From: Prolixibacteraceae bacterium
Lineage (GTDB): Bacteria; Bacteroidota; Bacteroidia; Bacteroidales; Prolixibacteraceae
Assembly (NCBI GenBank): GCA_028683385.1
Contig: JAQUIJ010000014.1
Coordinates: forward strand, 1 to 64,000
Direction of reading: 5' to 3'
Length of the DNA: 64,000 nucleotides
The notes beneath the pieces are model-generated. The model was not told the origin of the DNA, made no database searches, and saw nothing but the letters and a program-made list of their open reading frames with translations. A program made the translations under genes and the position numbers. Shown piece after piece: positions 42,604 to 51,908 of this stretch (positions are counted from its first letter, which is position 1; each line of letters opens with the position of its first letter).

Positions 42604-43479
42604 TTATTTATCATTTAATATCAAGGGCGATTTTCCATCGGTAATGATGATTTTAGCATTTGGCGACCGAACTAAATCGCGGGTTATCTCCAGCGCTTTG
42701 AATTGAATCAGTTTGTCGGTCAGGGAAGAATTCAGAATGTCTTGTGATTTCTTGATGGCTTCTGATTCTATAACCAGGCGTTCAGATTCTTTCTTTTGTT
42801 TCTCAACTATAAATTCAAGCGCTATCCGCTGCTTTGCGACTTCCAGATCGGCTTCCTTTTTCTCCTTTTCAATTTGGTAATCCAGGTTCTTTCTTTGTAT
42901 CTCCAAATCAATTTCGGTTTTTTTCGAAATCTGTTCGGCTGTTAATTTTGACTGGATTGATCTGGTTACTTCGTCTGGCAGGTCAATGTCTTTCATAAGA
43001 ACTAAATCCACAAAGAAACCATACTGGCCAATCGTGGAAATTAGTTTTTCTTTAATTGAATTTTCTATTTCTACCCGCTGGGTAATGAGCTCGATTGCTT
43101 TGTGGTTAAGCCCCTCCTGGCGCAAGGCAGTGATTAGATTGTTAATGATAAGGGTATTTTGGTAATAGCCATCGAACCTCTTATAAATGCTTTGCACCGA
43201 ATCCGGTATTAAATGATAAAGCAGGGTAATTTCAGAAGTTACTTCTATCCCTTCGCTGCTATGAAAACCAAGTTTCTTGGAATATTCTGTAACGCGGGTA
43301 TCAAAACGTTCTATTCTGGTTCCAATAAGCCCTCGGGCATGAGCGCCGGGCATCAGGATGCCGGGTTGTATTTTTCCATATTTCACCTTTAGTGCAACTT
43401 CGCCAGGGCGAATAATGGCGCAACTACTTAACAGGGCAGCTACTCCCACTATCAAATAAACAAATTTTAAATTTTTCAT
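42604..43479 (-). CDS. SPFH/prohibitin-like lipoprotein
   Basis: About 291 residues from ATG 43479, which gives a clean lipoprotein signal (LIVGVAALLSSCAIIRPGE); the open frame upstream to 43524 overlaps the previous gene. The SPFH domain follows (EVALKVKYGKIQPGIL, then TSEITLLYHLIPDSVQSIY), then a long charged coiled coil (EIDLEIQRKNLDYQIEKEK). Members form membrane-associated oligomers and often pair with proteases. A role in membrane organisation is inferred. Confidence 0.8.
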   Translation of the reverse strand: MKNLKFVYLIVGVAALLSSCAIIRPGEVALKVKYGKIQPGILMPGAHARGLIGTRIERFDTRVTEYSKKLGFHSSEGIEVTSEITLLYHLIPDSVQSIYKRFDGYYQNTLIINNLITALRQEGLNHKAIELITQRVEIENSIKEKLISTIGQYGFFVDLVLMKDIDLPDEVTRSIQSKLTAEQISKKTEIDLEIQRKNLDYQIEKEKKEADLEVAKQRIALEFIVEKQKKESERLVIESEAIKKSQDILNSSLTDKLIQFKALEITRDLVRSPNAKIIITDGKSPLILNDK

Positions 43480-43520
43480 AATCTTAATTTTAATTTTATA
43501 AAAAGAAAATCTGTAATTCT

Positions 43521-44282
43521 TCAAGAATTTTTTAAATCCAAATATTTCACTGTTTCACTGGTTGAAAGAGGTTTGGTTACGTTTCCTGTACGTAGAAAAA
43601 AAACTGTTTGGTTATTTTCCTCAAAGTAAACAGGCCGTTTAGAGGGGGCAATCAATAAGGAACAGATTTCCTTATCCCTGATTTCATGAAATGACACGTG
43701 TATTTTACTGCAAATGTCTTTTCCAAATTCATTTGACACGATTAGCATTAATCTTTGTTCAAAGCCATCTTTAGATTCTTTTTTTAAAGACCAATAATCG
43801 TTTTCGAGGCCTAGAATTTCACCTTCTTTATCAACTCCAATAATTAAAGTACCTCCATTACTGTTTAAAAATCCGGCAATTGATTTTAATATCGCACTCT
43901 CCAGATTCTTATCTGTTTTTATCTGGCGATAGTCATGCCTGAGTGATGATTTGAATTCAACCTTTGCATTTTCACCTTTTTCAATTAATCTTAAAACATC
44001 AGAAGTAGTGAGCTCTTTTTTCGATTTCCTTTTTTTTAAATGATAAAGCATTGTACCCGCAATTACACCGATTATCGAAATACCCAGATTAATTAGTACT
44101 ATGTCAATATCCACGGGAGATAAGAGTTGCCTGTAAATATCAAATAAATTTTGTTGAAATGATATTTGATGGTTAGAGAACTCATAATGATAAGCCGCAA
44201 GTAAAAGAGGAGAGAGAATAAGAAGAAATATCCCTCCTCCTGCGACTTGCCATAGGAATAAATTTTTAAAATATTTTTTCAT
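43521..44282 (-). CDS. Membrane protein with AlbA_2 (Schlafen-like) domain
   Basis: The 253-residue protein has two membrane segments (about residues 11-30 and 62-82) followed by an AlbA_2 domain: ENAKVEFKSSLRHDYRQ (about 104-120), FLNSNGGTLIIGVDKEGEIL (about 138-157) and the tail FFLRTGNVTKPLSTSE. Most AlbA_2 proteins are soluble regulators or RNA/DNA-acting; a membrane-anchored one is less usual. Its stop is just upstream of the SPFH gene. Confidence 0.8.
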   Translation of the reverse strand: MKKYFKNLFLWQVAGGGIFLLILSPLLLAAYHYEFSNHQISFQQNLFDIYRQLLSPVDIDIVLINLGISIIGVIAGTMLYHLKKRKSKKELTTSDVLRLIEKGENAKVEFKSSLRHDYRQIKTDKNLESAILKSIAGFLNSNGGTLIIGVDKEGEILGLENDYWSLKKESKDGFEQRLMLIVSNEFGKDICSKIHVSFHEIRDKEICSLLIAPSKRPVYFEENNQTVFFLRTGNVTKPLSTSETVKYLDLKNS

Positions 44283-44358
44283 GATGGAAATATTAATTGT
44301 TTAAAACATCAGAAATAGGTGGGGAATTAAGTACCCCCACCAACATGACTTTGAATTA

Positions 44359-44727
44359 TTAAACATTTGTGTTACGGCAATGAGGGCACCACTTTCCTTG
44401 TTTTACATTTTCAGGTGTTGCCTGAAACTGATGTCCGTTCCTGCATTCCCATAGCATTTTTGTTTTACAATTCGTGTACTTTGTTGAAAGACATGTACCT
44501 TCATTTTCCGAAGCAAGTTTGTGCATGATATCTATTCCAAAAGGTCGGTTGCCCGCGCAAACCGGGCACCAACTCTTTCTGATTTTAATGCTGAAAGGAG
44601 TTGCCAGCCACTGATGCCCACAACTGCATTGCCAAAGGAGTGGTACCTTACTGTTCGTATATTCAGTAGATAAACATTTCCCTCCTTTGTCAATTGCCAT
44701 TTTCTGCATTTCAAGAATACCTTCCAT
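44359..44727 (-). CDS. Protein of two zinc-ribbon repeats
   Basis: The 122-residue protein consists of two copies of a treble-clef zinc-ribbon of the type LLWQCSCGHQWLATP...WCPVCAG and MLWECRNGHQFQATP...WCPHCRN. Each repeat begins with a GxCLSTxYTN block. Such modules occur in homing-endonuclease-like and phage proteins and bind DNA or RNA. No nuclease domain is attached. Confidence 0.75.
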   Translation of the reverse strand: MEGILEMQKMAIDKGGKCLSTEYTNSKVPLLWQCSCGHQWLATPFSIKIRKSWCPVCAGNRPFGIDIMHKLASENEGTCLSTKYTNCKTKMLWECRNGHQFQATPENVKQGKWCPHCRNTNV

Positions 44728-44732
44728 GGGTT

Positions 44733-45074
44733 CTAATCCTTATCGTCCAGTACGATTCCTTCACCCGTTTTTACGCGGAATGCTTTTTCAACACTGGAAA
44801 TATAAATAAGGCCATCACCGGGATTCCCCGTGCGGCCTTGTTCCGATATGATCTTAACTATTTTATCCACATCTTTCTTATTGCACACAATTTCAATCTT
44901 AGCCACTTTGCTGTCGGTAATTGAAAAATGAGTAGAAACTGAAGATTCATCTCCTTTAAAGCGTCCGGTACCTTCGGCCATTGAGACTGTTAAATTCGGA
45001 TAACCGGCCTCTATTAATTGATTCAAAATGGAATTTACTTTAAAGGGCTTTACAAATGCTTTTATTGCTTTCAT
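44733..45074 (-). CDS. PII-like signalling protein linked to metal efflux
   Basis: About 113 residues from ATG 45074 (MKAIKAFVKPFKVNSIL). It has the PII core and C-terminal signature RTGNPGDGLIYISSVEKAFR (about 79-98). The T-loop (about 37-52) lacks the usual uridylylated Tyr. A PII subgroup encoded beside heavy-metal RND efflux genes has been described; the position directly upstream of cusB-like and cusA-like genes fits it. The ligand is unknown. Confidence 0.85.
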   Translation of the reverse strand: MKAIKAFVKPFKVNSILNQLIEAGYPNLTVSMAEGTGRFKGDESSVSTHFSITDSKVAKIEIVCNKKDVDKIVKIISEQGRTGNPGDGLIYISSVEKAFRVKTGEGIVLDDKD

Positions 45075-45130
45075 GCTAGATTTTTTTTGTAAGACATAAT
45101 ACAAGATTGTTTGACATTAATTTTGTCAGG

Positions 45131-46306
45131 TTATTCTTCGCCTGTTTCGCTTTTTTTCATTTCCGATAGCAGGTAATAGGCATTGTTCATAGCCACCAGC
45201 GAACCTTTTTTCATAGGTGAAAGCAGTTTTATTTCAACAAACCCGTCCTCCTGCTGTCCAGTAATAACTTCTAACGGGCTGAATTTCCAGTTGTCCCCAT
45301 CTTGTTCTGAAATAAAAATAAATGATTTTCCATCATCGTTAACAATAGCGCCTTCAGGCAGTGCATATACATAATCATTTCCTGTGGAAATTCTGCCGGT
45401 AATATACATTCCTGAAATTAACAAGCCTCTTTTATTCTCAATTTCAGCATGGACATGCACCGCTTTTGGGTTTTGTTCAAAAGATTTACCCACTGCAAAA
45501 ATGGTGGCCGACAATATTTCTCCGGAGAGGGATTCAATTGTGAATGCGACCTTCTGGCCTACTTTAACCTTGTAAACGTCTTTTTCATAAACCATTAAAT
45601 CTGCATGGATATGATCGTTGTTCAGCACTTCAAACATTTGTTTCTGCGGATCTACATATTGTCCGGTTTTTACATCCACTTTTTCAATAAACCCGTTAAT
45701 CGGGCTAACCACCGGCACTTTTTCATAAATCGTACCCTGACTGATTTTTTGAGGATCGAGTTTAAGCAATTTCAATTGTGCCTCAAGGTTTTTTACTTCA
45801 CCCGAGAGAGAATAAAAATCGGATTGAATTTTTTGAAAATCTTTACCTGACCCCACTTGTCCTTCATATAACGTTTTTTGCCTTTGAAAATCTTTTTCAG
45901 CATATTGCAGTTGGTTCCACGAGTTCAAATACCGGGTCTGTAGATTAAGCAAATCGGGATGGCTCAAATAAGCCAGTATCTGTCCCTGTTTAACCTCTTT
46001 GCCTTCAAAAACTTCAATTGAAGTAACATTTGCACCGATAATTGCTGTAACCGAGGCTTCATTCTGAGGCAATACCTCAAGTTGACCATTGGCCACAACA
46101 GCACTTGAGAAATTTTGTTTTGACAGCGTATCTACTTTAATTCCCAAGGCGGCAAACTGTTGGCTGGTCAATAATGCATTGGTCGGACCTCCTTCAGGAA
46201 TATTTTCTGCAGAGACTTCTTTGTCGGCATTTGCTGCTGGTTTTTGGTTGCAGGATGCAAAGGCAAGTACAAAAAATACTGCTATAATAACTGTTTTCAT
46301 ATTCAT
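45131..46306 (-). CDS. cusB: CusB-like efflux adaptor (membrane fusion protein)
   Basis: About 391 residues from ATG 46306; the signal MNMKTVIIAVFFVLAFASCN has a lipobox Cys. The lipoyl-like half motifs VTAIIGANVTSIEVFEGKEV and VPVVSPINGFIEKVDVKTGQ flank a helical hairpin (YLNSWNQLQYAEKDFQRQKT). It should connect the RND pump with its outer-membrane channel. The pump gene ends only 35 bases upstream. Confidence 0.9.
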   Translation of the reverse strand: MNMKTVIIAVFFVLAFASCNQKPAANADKEVSAENIPEGGPTNALLTSQQFAALGIKVDTLSKQNFSSAVVANGQLEVLPQNEASVTAIIGANVTSIEVFEGKEVKQGQILAYLSHPDLLNLQTRYLNSWNQLQYAEKDFQRQKTLYEGQVGSGKDFQKIQSDFYSLSGEVKNLEAQLKLLKLDPQKISQGTIYEKVPVVSPINGFIEKVDVKTGQYVDPQKQMFEVLNNDHIHADLMVYEKDVYKVKVGQKVAFTIESLSGEILSATIFAVGKSFEQNPKAVHVHAEIENKRGLLISGMYITGRISTGNDYVYALPEGAIVNDDGKSFIFISEQDGDNWKFSPLEVITGQQEDGFVEIKLLSPMKKGSLVAMNNAYYLLSEMKKSETGEE

Positions 46307-46340
46307 CACTGTTTTACTTATTATTTTTAATTTCATCTGT

Positions 46341-49300
46341 TTATTTTGAGGAGTTTATAAAATATTCAACTTTAAACCTGGAATCAAGGTAGTTTCCATA
46401 AGCATTCCAGTAATCGAATTCAATTTGCATGGCATCTTTCACATTTTGCAGGAAACTGATATAATCAATCGCCCCTTCACGATAAGATGCAATCGCCCCA
46501 TTTTTCTGTTCTTTTGCAACCGGCAATGCCACATCTCGGTAATATTCCCAAGTGGTTAGCCATTTTTGATACTCATCGTAAAGGATTTTATATCCTGCCC
46601 TGACTTCCAATGTTTTTTGAGAATAATTTTCCCTTGCAATACTTCCTTCCAGCTTAGCCGATTGGGTTTTACCTAATTGTGAATTGAAAAAAAGTGGAAT
46701 ACTAATACCAAACTGATATTTATAAAAGCCAGATTGAACCCCAATTTTCTGGCTGCCATATTCGGCTGTGAATTTGGGTAGGTAACCAGATTTTGCCAGT
46801 TTAAACCGGGCATCGGCCAATTGCACTCTTTGTTCGTAAAGTTGTAATTCCGGATGTCGATAAATCGAATCTAAAGGTAAATACTGCAAAACGCTGATTT
46901 CCTTCATGGAATTATCATCAACTGTAAAAACGGTATCGCTTACAAACCAAAGATTTAATCGTTGCAGAGAAATTAGATAGTCTCTTTTTGATTTCTCTTT
47001 TTGAATACTGATTTGCTTAGCCTGGTTTGATGCAGACAGGTACTCCAGCTTTGAAGTAGCCTGGGTTTCATAGCGCAATCTTGCAGCCCGTTCAAAATCC
47101 TTGAAAATTGAATCAAGTTGCAGGTACAACTGGTATGTTTTTTTTGAGCTGTACGTGTTTCCCCAGGCAACACTTACTTCACGCGCAACTTCCAATTCTG
47201 TCAGGCTAAGGGCAGTTTGAGAAATTGCCAACAATTTATTTTGAACCCTGGATTTAGCACCAATACTTAAAATATCAAAATCTTGTCTGACGTCAATGGT
47301 TGTATATATGCCATTATTCGAATTACCAAGTTCCTCGGCACCGGTCGAAAATTCGGTATTACCAAAATCCCAGGCTGTTTTTTTTAATACTTGCTGATTC
47401 TTAACATCAAGTTGTGCAGCCTTTATTAACGGAAAATTATTCTTTGCCCTGCTGATTGCGTTATTAAGCGACATTTGAGTTAAGGAATCCTTTTCCTGGG
47501 CCTGTGTTGTTGTAGAAACAAGAGATAAGCCAATACTTAAAAACAAGAAAACAATCAACGTTGTGTTTGTTGTGATCATCATCCGGCGTGCTCTTCTTCT
47601 TTCAGCTAATGATTCAACCAAAGCATACAAAACAGGAATTACGACCAATGTGAGGAAAGTAGCGCTAAATAAACCACCGATTACCACAGTGGCAAGAGGG
47701 CGTTGCACTTCTGCCCCGGCCGAACCTGAAATAGCCATTGGTAAAAATCCTAACATAGCTGCTGTGGCAGTGAGGAGGATAGGTCTCAATCTTTCTTGTG
47801 TCCCAATTGAAATTCGCTCCACGATATCATTGATACCTTCAGTTTTAAGCGAATTGAAACGACTGATAAGGACTAAGCCGTTCAAAACGGCAACTCCGAA
47901 CAGTACGATAAACCCGACCCCGGCAGATATGCTAAATGGCATGCCCCTGATCCACAGGAAATATATGCCTCCAATGGCAGATAGTGGGACTGCCATGTAT
48001 ATCATAACCGTTTGCGGGAATGAGTGTAAGGCAAAGTATAACAGGATAAAAATCAGCGCCAATGCTATCGGTAAAACAATTGATAAACGGGTTTTCGCCC
48101 GTTGCAGGTTTTCAAATTCACCTCCATAAGTGATGTAATAACCAGCCGGTAAATTGAGCTGCTTATCAAGCTTCTGTTGTATTTCGTTCACAACTGATTC
48201 AACATCCCTTCCCCTTACATTCACTCCTACATAAATTCTCCTAAAAGTACCTTCCCTTGAAATTTGCATTGCACCAGGTTGAAAATCTATCTCGGCTAAC
48301 TCTTTTATAGGCACTTGTTTACCATTCGGAAGATCGACATATAAGTTGCGTAAATCTTCAATGCTTTTACGGTGCTGTTCATCAAGCCTGATAACCATAT
48401 CAAAACGTTTTTCTCCCTCGAAGATTACCCCTGCAGTGCTACCTGCAAAAGCTGCGCTGACATACCTGTTAAGTTTACTGATATCCAGTCCGTACTGCGC
48501 TATCTTTTTCCGGTCATATTGCACTGTCATTTGTGGCAAACCAGCAGTTCTTTCAAGTGTTACATCCTCTGCACCGGGCACTTTACTTATTATTTCCAGC
48601 ATTTTCTCTCCCTTTTGTGAGAGTACATCCAAATCTTCACCAAATAACTTCACAGCCACATCCTCCCTTACTCCTGTTAAAAGCTCATTGAAACGCAACT
48701 CTACTGGTTGACTAAAGGTGAAATTAAGGCCAGGAAGCTGCGACAGTTTTTCTCTGATTTTTTCGATCAACTCTTCCTTTGTTTTGGCAGATACCCATTT
48801 ATTTATATCCTTTTCAAGAATGATAAAACTATCGGTATAATCAAACCCCATAGGGTCGGTGGGTATATCGGCAACGCCAATTCTTGCACAAACCGTTTTA
48901 ACTTCCGGAAAGTTTGACATTATTATATTTTCTACTTCCTTTTCCCGTTTTATTGTTTCCGACAACGAACTTCCCGGTCGGAGAAAAGCCTGCATAGCAA
49001 TATCCCCTTCATTAAGGCTTGGGATAAATTCACCACCCATGCGGGTAAATACAAAAACAGCGCTTGCCAATAATACCAAAGCGATGAAAAGGACGGATAT
49101 TTTACGTTTAAGTGCGAGATAGAGAACCGGCTTGTAAGCGGTATAAATTGCATTTATAAATCTATTGCTGATTCTTTCAAGTAAATTCTCAAAACGTGCA
49201 AACCAACTGTTTTTGTTTTTCGTTGGTTTCATTACTACGGAAGATATCATAGGAACATAGGTAAGACAGAGCAGTATGGCTCCGATAACAGCAAAGCCAA

Positions 49301-50744
49301 ATGTGAATGCCATCGGGCGGAACATTTTACCTTCAACGCCTGTAAGAAAAAGGATAGGTGCAAAAACGATCAGGATAATTAACTGGCCAAAAAATGCAGA
49401 ATTCATCATGGTACTGGAGGCATGATAAGTAAGTTCATCCATTTGGTTTTGATCGAATTTACTTTTCCCGGCTTTTATCCTTTTCTCAATTTCATGGACA
49501 GTCCCTTCAACTATGATTACCGCCCCATCTACTATGATTCCAAAGTCAATTGCCCCGAGGCTCATCAGGTTTGCCCACACGTCAAAAACCTTCATTAAAA
49601 TAAATGCAAATAACAGAGAAAGAGGAATAACAGATGCAGTAACCAAACCACCGCGTAAACTTCCTAATAAAATAACCAGGACAAATATGACGATGAGTGC
49701 GCCTTCCATCAGATTTCTACTAACAGTACTTGTAGTACGCTGAATTAAATCGGAACGGTCAAGAAAAGGTTCTATTTCAAGTCCTTTAGGCAAAGTTTTT
49801 TGCACTTCAGCAATCCTTGTTTTTACACTTTGTATGACCTCGTTCGAATTTTCTCCTTTCAGCATCAGAATCATACCACCAACTGCTTCATGTCCTTCCT
49901 GCGTGAAAGCTCCATAACGAACCTGGCTGCCAAAATGGACTTTTTCAGCAACATCATTAATCAAAATGGGTATCCCATTGTCGTTCTTTATAACGATATT
50001 CTTTATGTCATCCAATGTTCGGGCCAAACCTTCGCCCCTGATAAAATTGGCCATGTGGCTCTTCTCAATATAAGCCCCTCCTGTATTGACATTGTTGTTT
50101 TCCAACGCTTCAAAAACCTCGGTAATTGAAACATTCATGGCATTCAATTTATCGGGGTTTAGGGCAATCTCATATTGCTTAATGTTTCCCCCAAAAGAAT
50201 TTACTTCTACAACACCCGGGATTAAAGCCATTTGACGTTTTACAATCCAGTCCTGAATGGTACGCAATTCCATTGGAGTATACGTGGTGTCGTAGCCTTG
50301 TTTAGGTTTTATCGTGTATTGGAAAATCTCCCCTAAACCAGTTGTAATTGGGCCCATAAATGGTTCGCCAAATTGACTTGGGATTTGGTCTTTTACTGCA
50401 TTGAGTTTCTCCTGTACGACCTGCCTTGGCAGATAAGTACCCATGTTGTCTTTAAACACAATGGTAACTACCGATAACCCAAAGCGGGATACTGACCGTA
50501 ATTCGACTACTCCCGGTAAATTTGCCATAGCCAGCTCTACCGGATAGGTAACGAATTGTTCGATATCTACCGTAGATAGATTCTGGGAAATTGTAATCAC
50601 CTGCACCTGATTGTTGGTAATATCCGGTACAGAATCGAGGTTAATTGTTTTTAAAGAATAAATGCCAGCTCCTATAAGGGCAAAAAGGATCAGGCTTACA
50701 ATGAATTTATTCTTTATAGAATATGCTATTATTTTGTCTATCAT
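46341..50744 (-). CDS. cusA: CusA/CzcA heavy-metal RND pump fused to a TolC-type channel
   Basis: The 1467-residue protein begins as a complete RND pump of the heavy-metal family (residues about 1-1050), with the proton-relay motif in DFGIIVDGAVIIVEG (about 396-410) and the usual twelve membrane segments. A second signal-like segment (MMITTNTTLIVFLFLSIGLS, about 1054-1073, ending TTTQAQ) and a TolC-type outer-membrane efflux domain (about 1080-1467) follow in the same frame. The CusB partner is downstream. This fusion is known from other Bacteroidota. How one chain supplies both inner and outer membrane parts is unclear; cleavage after TQAQ is possible. Confidence 0.92.
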   Translation of the reverse strand: MIDKIIAYSIKNKFIVSLILFALIGAGIYSLKTINLDSVPDITNNQVQVITISQNLSTVDIEQFVTYPVELAMANLPGVVELRSVSRFGLSVVTIVFKDNMGTYLPRQVVQEKLNAVKDQIPSQFGEPFMGPITTGLGEIFQYTIKPKQGYDTTYTPMELRTIQDWIVKRQMALIPGVVEVNSFGGNIKQYEIALNPDKLNAMNVSITEVFEALENNNVNTGGAYIEKSHMANFIRGEGLARTLDDIKNIVIKNDNGIPILINDVAEKVHFGSQVRYGAFTQEGHEAVGGMILMLKGENSNEVIQSVKTRIAEVQKTLPKGLEIEPFLDRSDLIQRTTSTVSRNLMEGALIVIFVLVILLGSLRGGLVTASVIPLSLLFAFILMKVFDVWANLMSLGAIDFGIIVDGAVIIVEGTVHEIEKRIKAGKSKFDQNQMDELTYHASSTMMNSAFFGQLIILIVFAPILFLTGVEGKMFRPMAFTFGFAVIGAILLCLTYVPMISSVVMKPTKNKNSWFARFENLLERISNRFINAIYTAYKPVLYLALKRKISVLFIALVLLASAVFVFTRMGGEFIPSLNEGDIAMQAFLRPGSSLSETIKREKEVENIIMSNFPEVKTVCARIGVADIPTDPMGFDYTDSFIILEKDINKWVSAKTKEELIEKIREKLSQLPGLNFTFSQPVELRFNELLTGVREDVAVKLFGEDLDVLSQKGEKMLEIISKVPGAEDVTLERTAGLPQMTVQYDRKKIAQYGLDISKLNRYVSAAFAGSTAGVIFEGEKRFDMVIRLDEQHRKSIEDLRNLYVDLPNGKQVPIKELAEIDFQPGAMQISREGTFRRIYVGVNVRGRDVESVVNEIQQKLDKQLNLPAGYYITYGGEFENLQRAKTRLSIVLPIALALIFILLYFALHSFPQTVMIYMAVPLSAIGGIYFLWIRGMPFSISAGVGFIVLFGVAVLNGLVLISRFNSLKTEGINDIVERISIGTQERLRPILLTATAAMLGFLPMAISGSAGAEVQRPLATVVIGGLFSATFLTLVVIPVLYALVESLAERRRARRMMITTNTTLIVFLFLSIGLSLVSTTTQAQEKDSLTQMSLNNAISRAKNNFPLIKAAQLDVKNQQVLKKTAWDFGNTEFSTGAEELGNSNNGIYTTIDVRQDFDILSIGAKSRVQNKLLAISQTALSLTELEVAREVSVAWGNTYSSKKTYQLYLQLDSIFKDFERAARLRYETQATSKLEYLSASNQAKQISIQKEKSKRDYLISLQRLNLWFVSDTVFTVDDNSMKEISVLQYLPLDSIYRHPELQLYEQRVQLADARFKLAKSGYLPKFTAEYGSQKIGVQSGFYKYQFGISIPLFFNSQLGKTQSAKLEGSIARENYSQKTLEVRAGYKILYDEYQKWLTTWEYYRDVALPVAKEQKNGAIASYREGAIDYISFLQNVKDAMQIEFDYWNAYGNYLDSRFKVEYFINSSK

Positions 50745-50759
50745 AGTATAATATTTAAT

Positions 50760-50912
50760 TTATTTTAAATGCACTGTGAAGAAGTGATGAATCCTTGCAA
50801 TAATCCCTAAAATCAGGATTGAACAGGCCAGAATAATGAAAATCCATTGTATTACTTCTTTAAGTTGAATTTTTTTCTTCTTTTTTGCACGAACTTTAAT
50901 TTTCAAATTCAT
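50760..50912 (-). CDS. Small single-pass membrane protein (50 aa)
   Basis: ATG 50912 to TAA 50760 encodes MNLKIKVRAKKKKKIQLKEV, a membrane segment IQWIFIILACSILILGIIA, and a short His-containing tail (RIHHFFTVHLK). It overlaps the stop of the TRASH-like gene by four bases (ATGA), so it is probably coupled to it, and ends 15 bases before the cusA ATG. Not recognised; a small accessory subunit of the efflux complex is a reasonable guess. Confidence 0.65.
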   Translation of the reverse strand: MNLKIKVRAKKKKKIQLKEVIQWIFIILACSILILGIIARIHHFFTVHLK

Positions 50913-51376
50913 CTTCTTGACTCATAATATTGATTGAATGTTTTTTTGTTTTTGAAATAAACAACATGAGGTTCTCCCCGATTTTTTAATCCAATCAAAG
51001 CATCGGCTTTACAAATCGTATCACCCGAAAATGCATCGGGAATAAATGCATCCTGTCGAAAGTGGTTAACAAGATGGTTATAACAGGCTTTGCTGCACAA
51101 GAAGTAAACTTTACCTTGATAACTTTCTTTTGAGCTTTCATGAATTTGTAAATTGTTCCCATTCATGCATACTAAGTCGAATGGAATCTCCTTGCCGTAT
51201 AGGGCATATTGCCGGTAGGCGTATTTGGTATCGCACCAATACGTGTAAAATACAAGGACTGAAATTATTAGTACTATAAGTATGCTGAAACTTATCAGCA
51301 GTATTTTATTGAATTTTTTATTTTCAATAATTTGCCTTTCCTGAAATTCCTTCTTCGTTAGTTTTCTTTTATTCAT
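50909..51376 (-). CDS. Membrane-anchored TRASH/YHS-like metal-binding protein
   Basis: The 155-residue protein has a membrane segment (about residues 25-47) and an outside part with a TRASH-like pattern: FDLVCMNGNNLQIHESSKES then KVYFLCSKACYNHLVNHF (about 65-105). Cys and His placement suggests binding of a heavy metal ion. It is upstream of the pump genes and may act as a periplasmic metal sensor or chaperone. Confidence 0.75.
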   Translation of the reverse strand: MNKRKLTKKEFQERQIIENKKFNKILLISFSILIVLIISVLVFYTYWCDTKYAYRQYALYGKEIPFDLVCMNGNNLQIHESSKESYQGKVYFLCSKACYNHLVNHFRQDAFIPDAFSGDTICKADALIGLKNRGEPHVVYFKNKKTFNQYYESRR

Positions 51377-51446
51377 TTTATTAGAATATAAAGCATTAAC
51401 AAAATCCTGACATTTCTATCAGGGAAAATAAAATATTAAGAAGAAA

Positions 51447-51839
51447 TTATGCTAAGGCAGGAGGACCCCTAAAGGATTGTACAGTTCGAAAATATTGTTT
51501 GATTATAACAATATTCTGAATAAAAAAAGTGTTTTGTTCTACTTTATTAATACTTAGAAATATGCCAAAAACCGAGACAAAAATCAAGTTGAAGTTTGAC
51601 TCAATCCTGGTATCAAAAGTTTTAGAAGTAACCTTTTCAGTAATGATATTATTAAAAGCGTGACAATGCTTGTTGGCTTCATCCGAAGATTCACCCGGAA
51701 TTTGGTTAGCGTTAAAAACACTAGAATTGTCGCTAAATAAATCAGAATGGTGATGATGAGAAACTATAGAATGAAGTAATATTACCAGCCCAGCCAATAA
51801 TATTAACACAATTCTTATATTTTTTCTTTCACTATTCAT
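51447..51839 (-). CDS. Membrane protein with HHHH motif
   Basis: The 130-residue protein has an N-terminal membrane segment (IVLILLAGLVILLHSIV), then SHHHHSDLF (about 26-34) and a second hydrophobic stretch near 85-100. The His cluster just outside the membrane is typical of small proteins of Bacteroidota metal operons. Function unknown. Confidence 0.7.
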   Translation of the reverse strand: MNSERKNIRIVLILLAGLVILLHSIVSHHHHSDLFSDNSSVFNANQIPGESSDEANKHCHAFNNIITEKVTSKTFDTRIESNFNLIFVSVFGIFLSINKVEQNTFFIQNIVIIKQYFRTVQSFRGPPALA

Positions 51840-51908
51840 AAAAACCTAATTAAAACTGAAATAACAACGCCAAAGATAGAAAAAAGTTGATGCAACCGAG
51901 TTGCAAAG

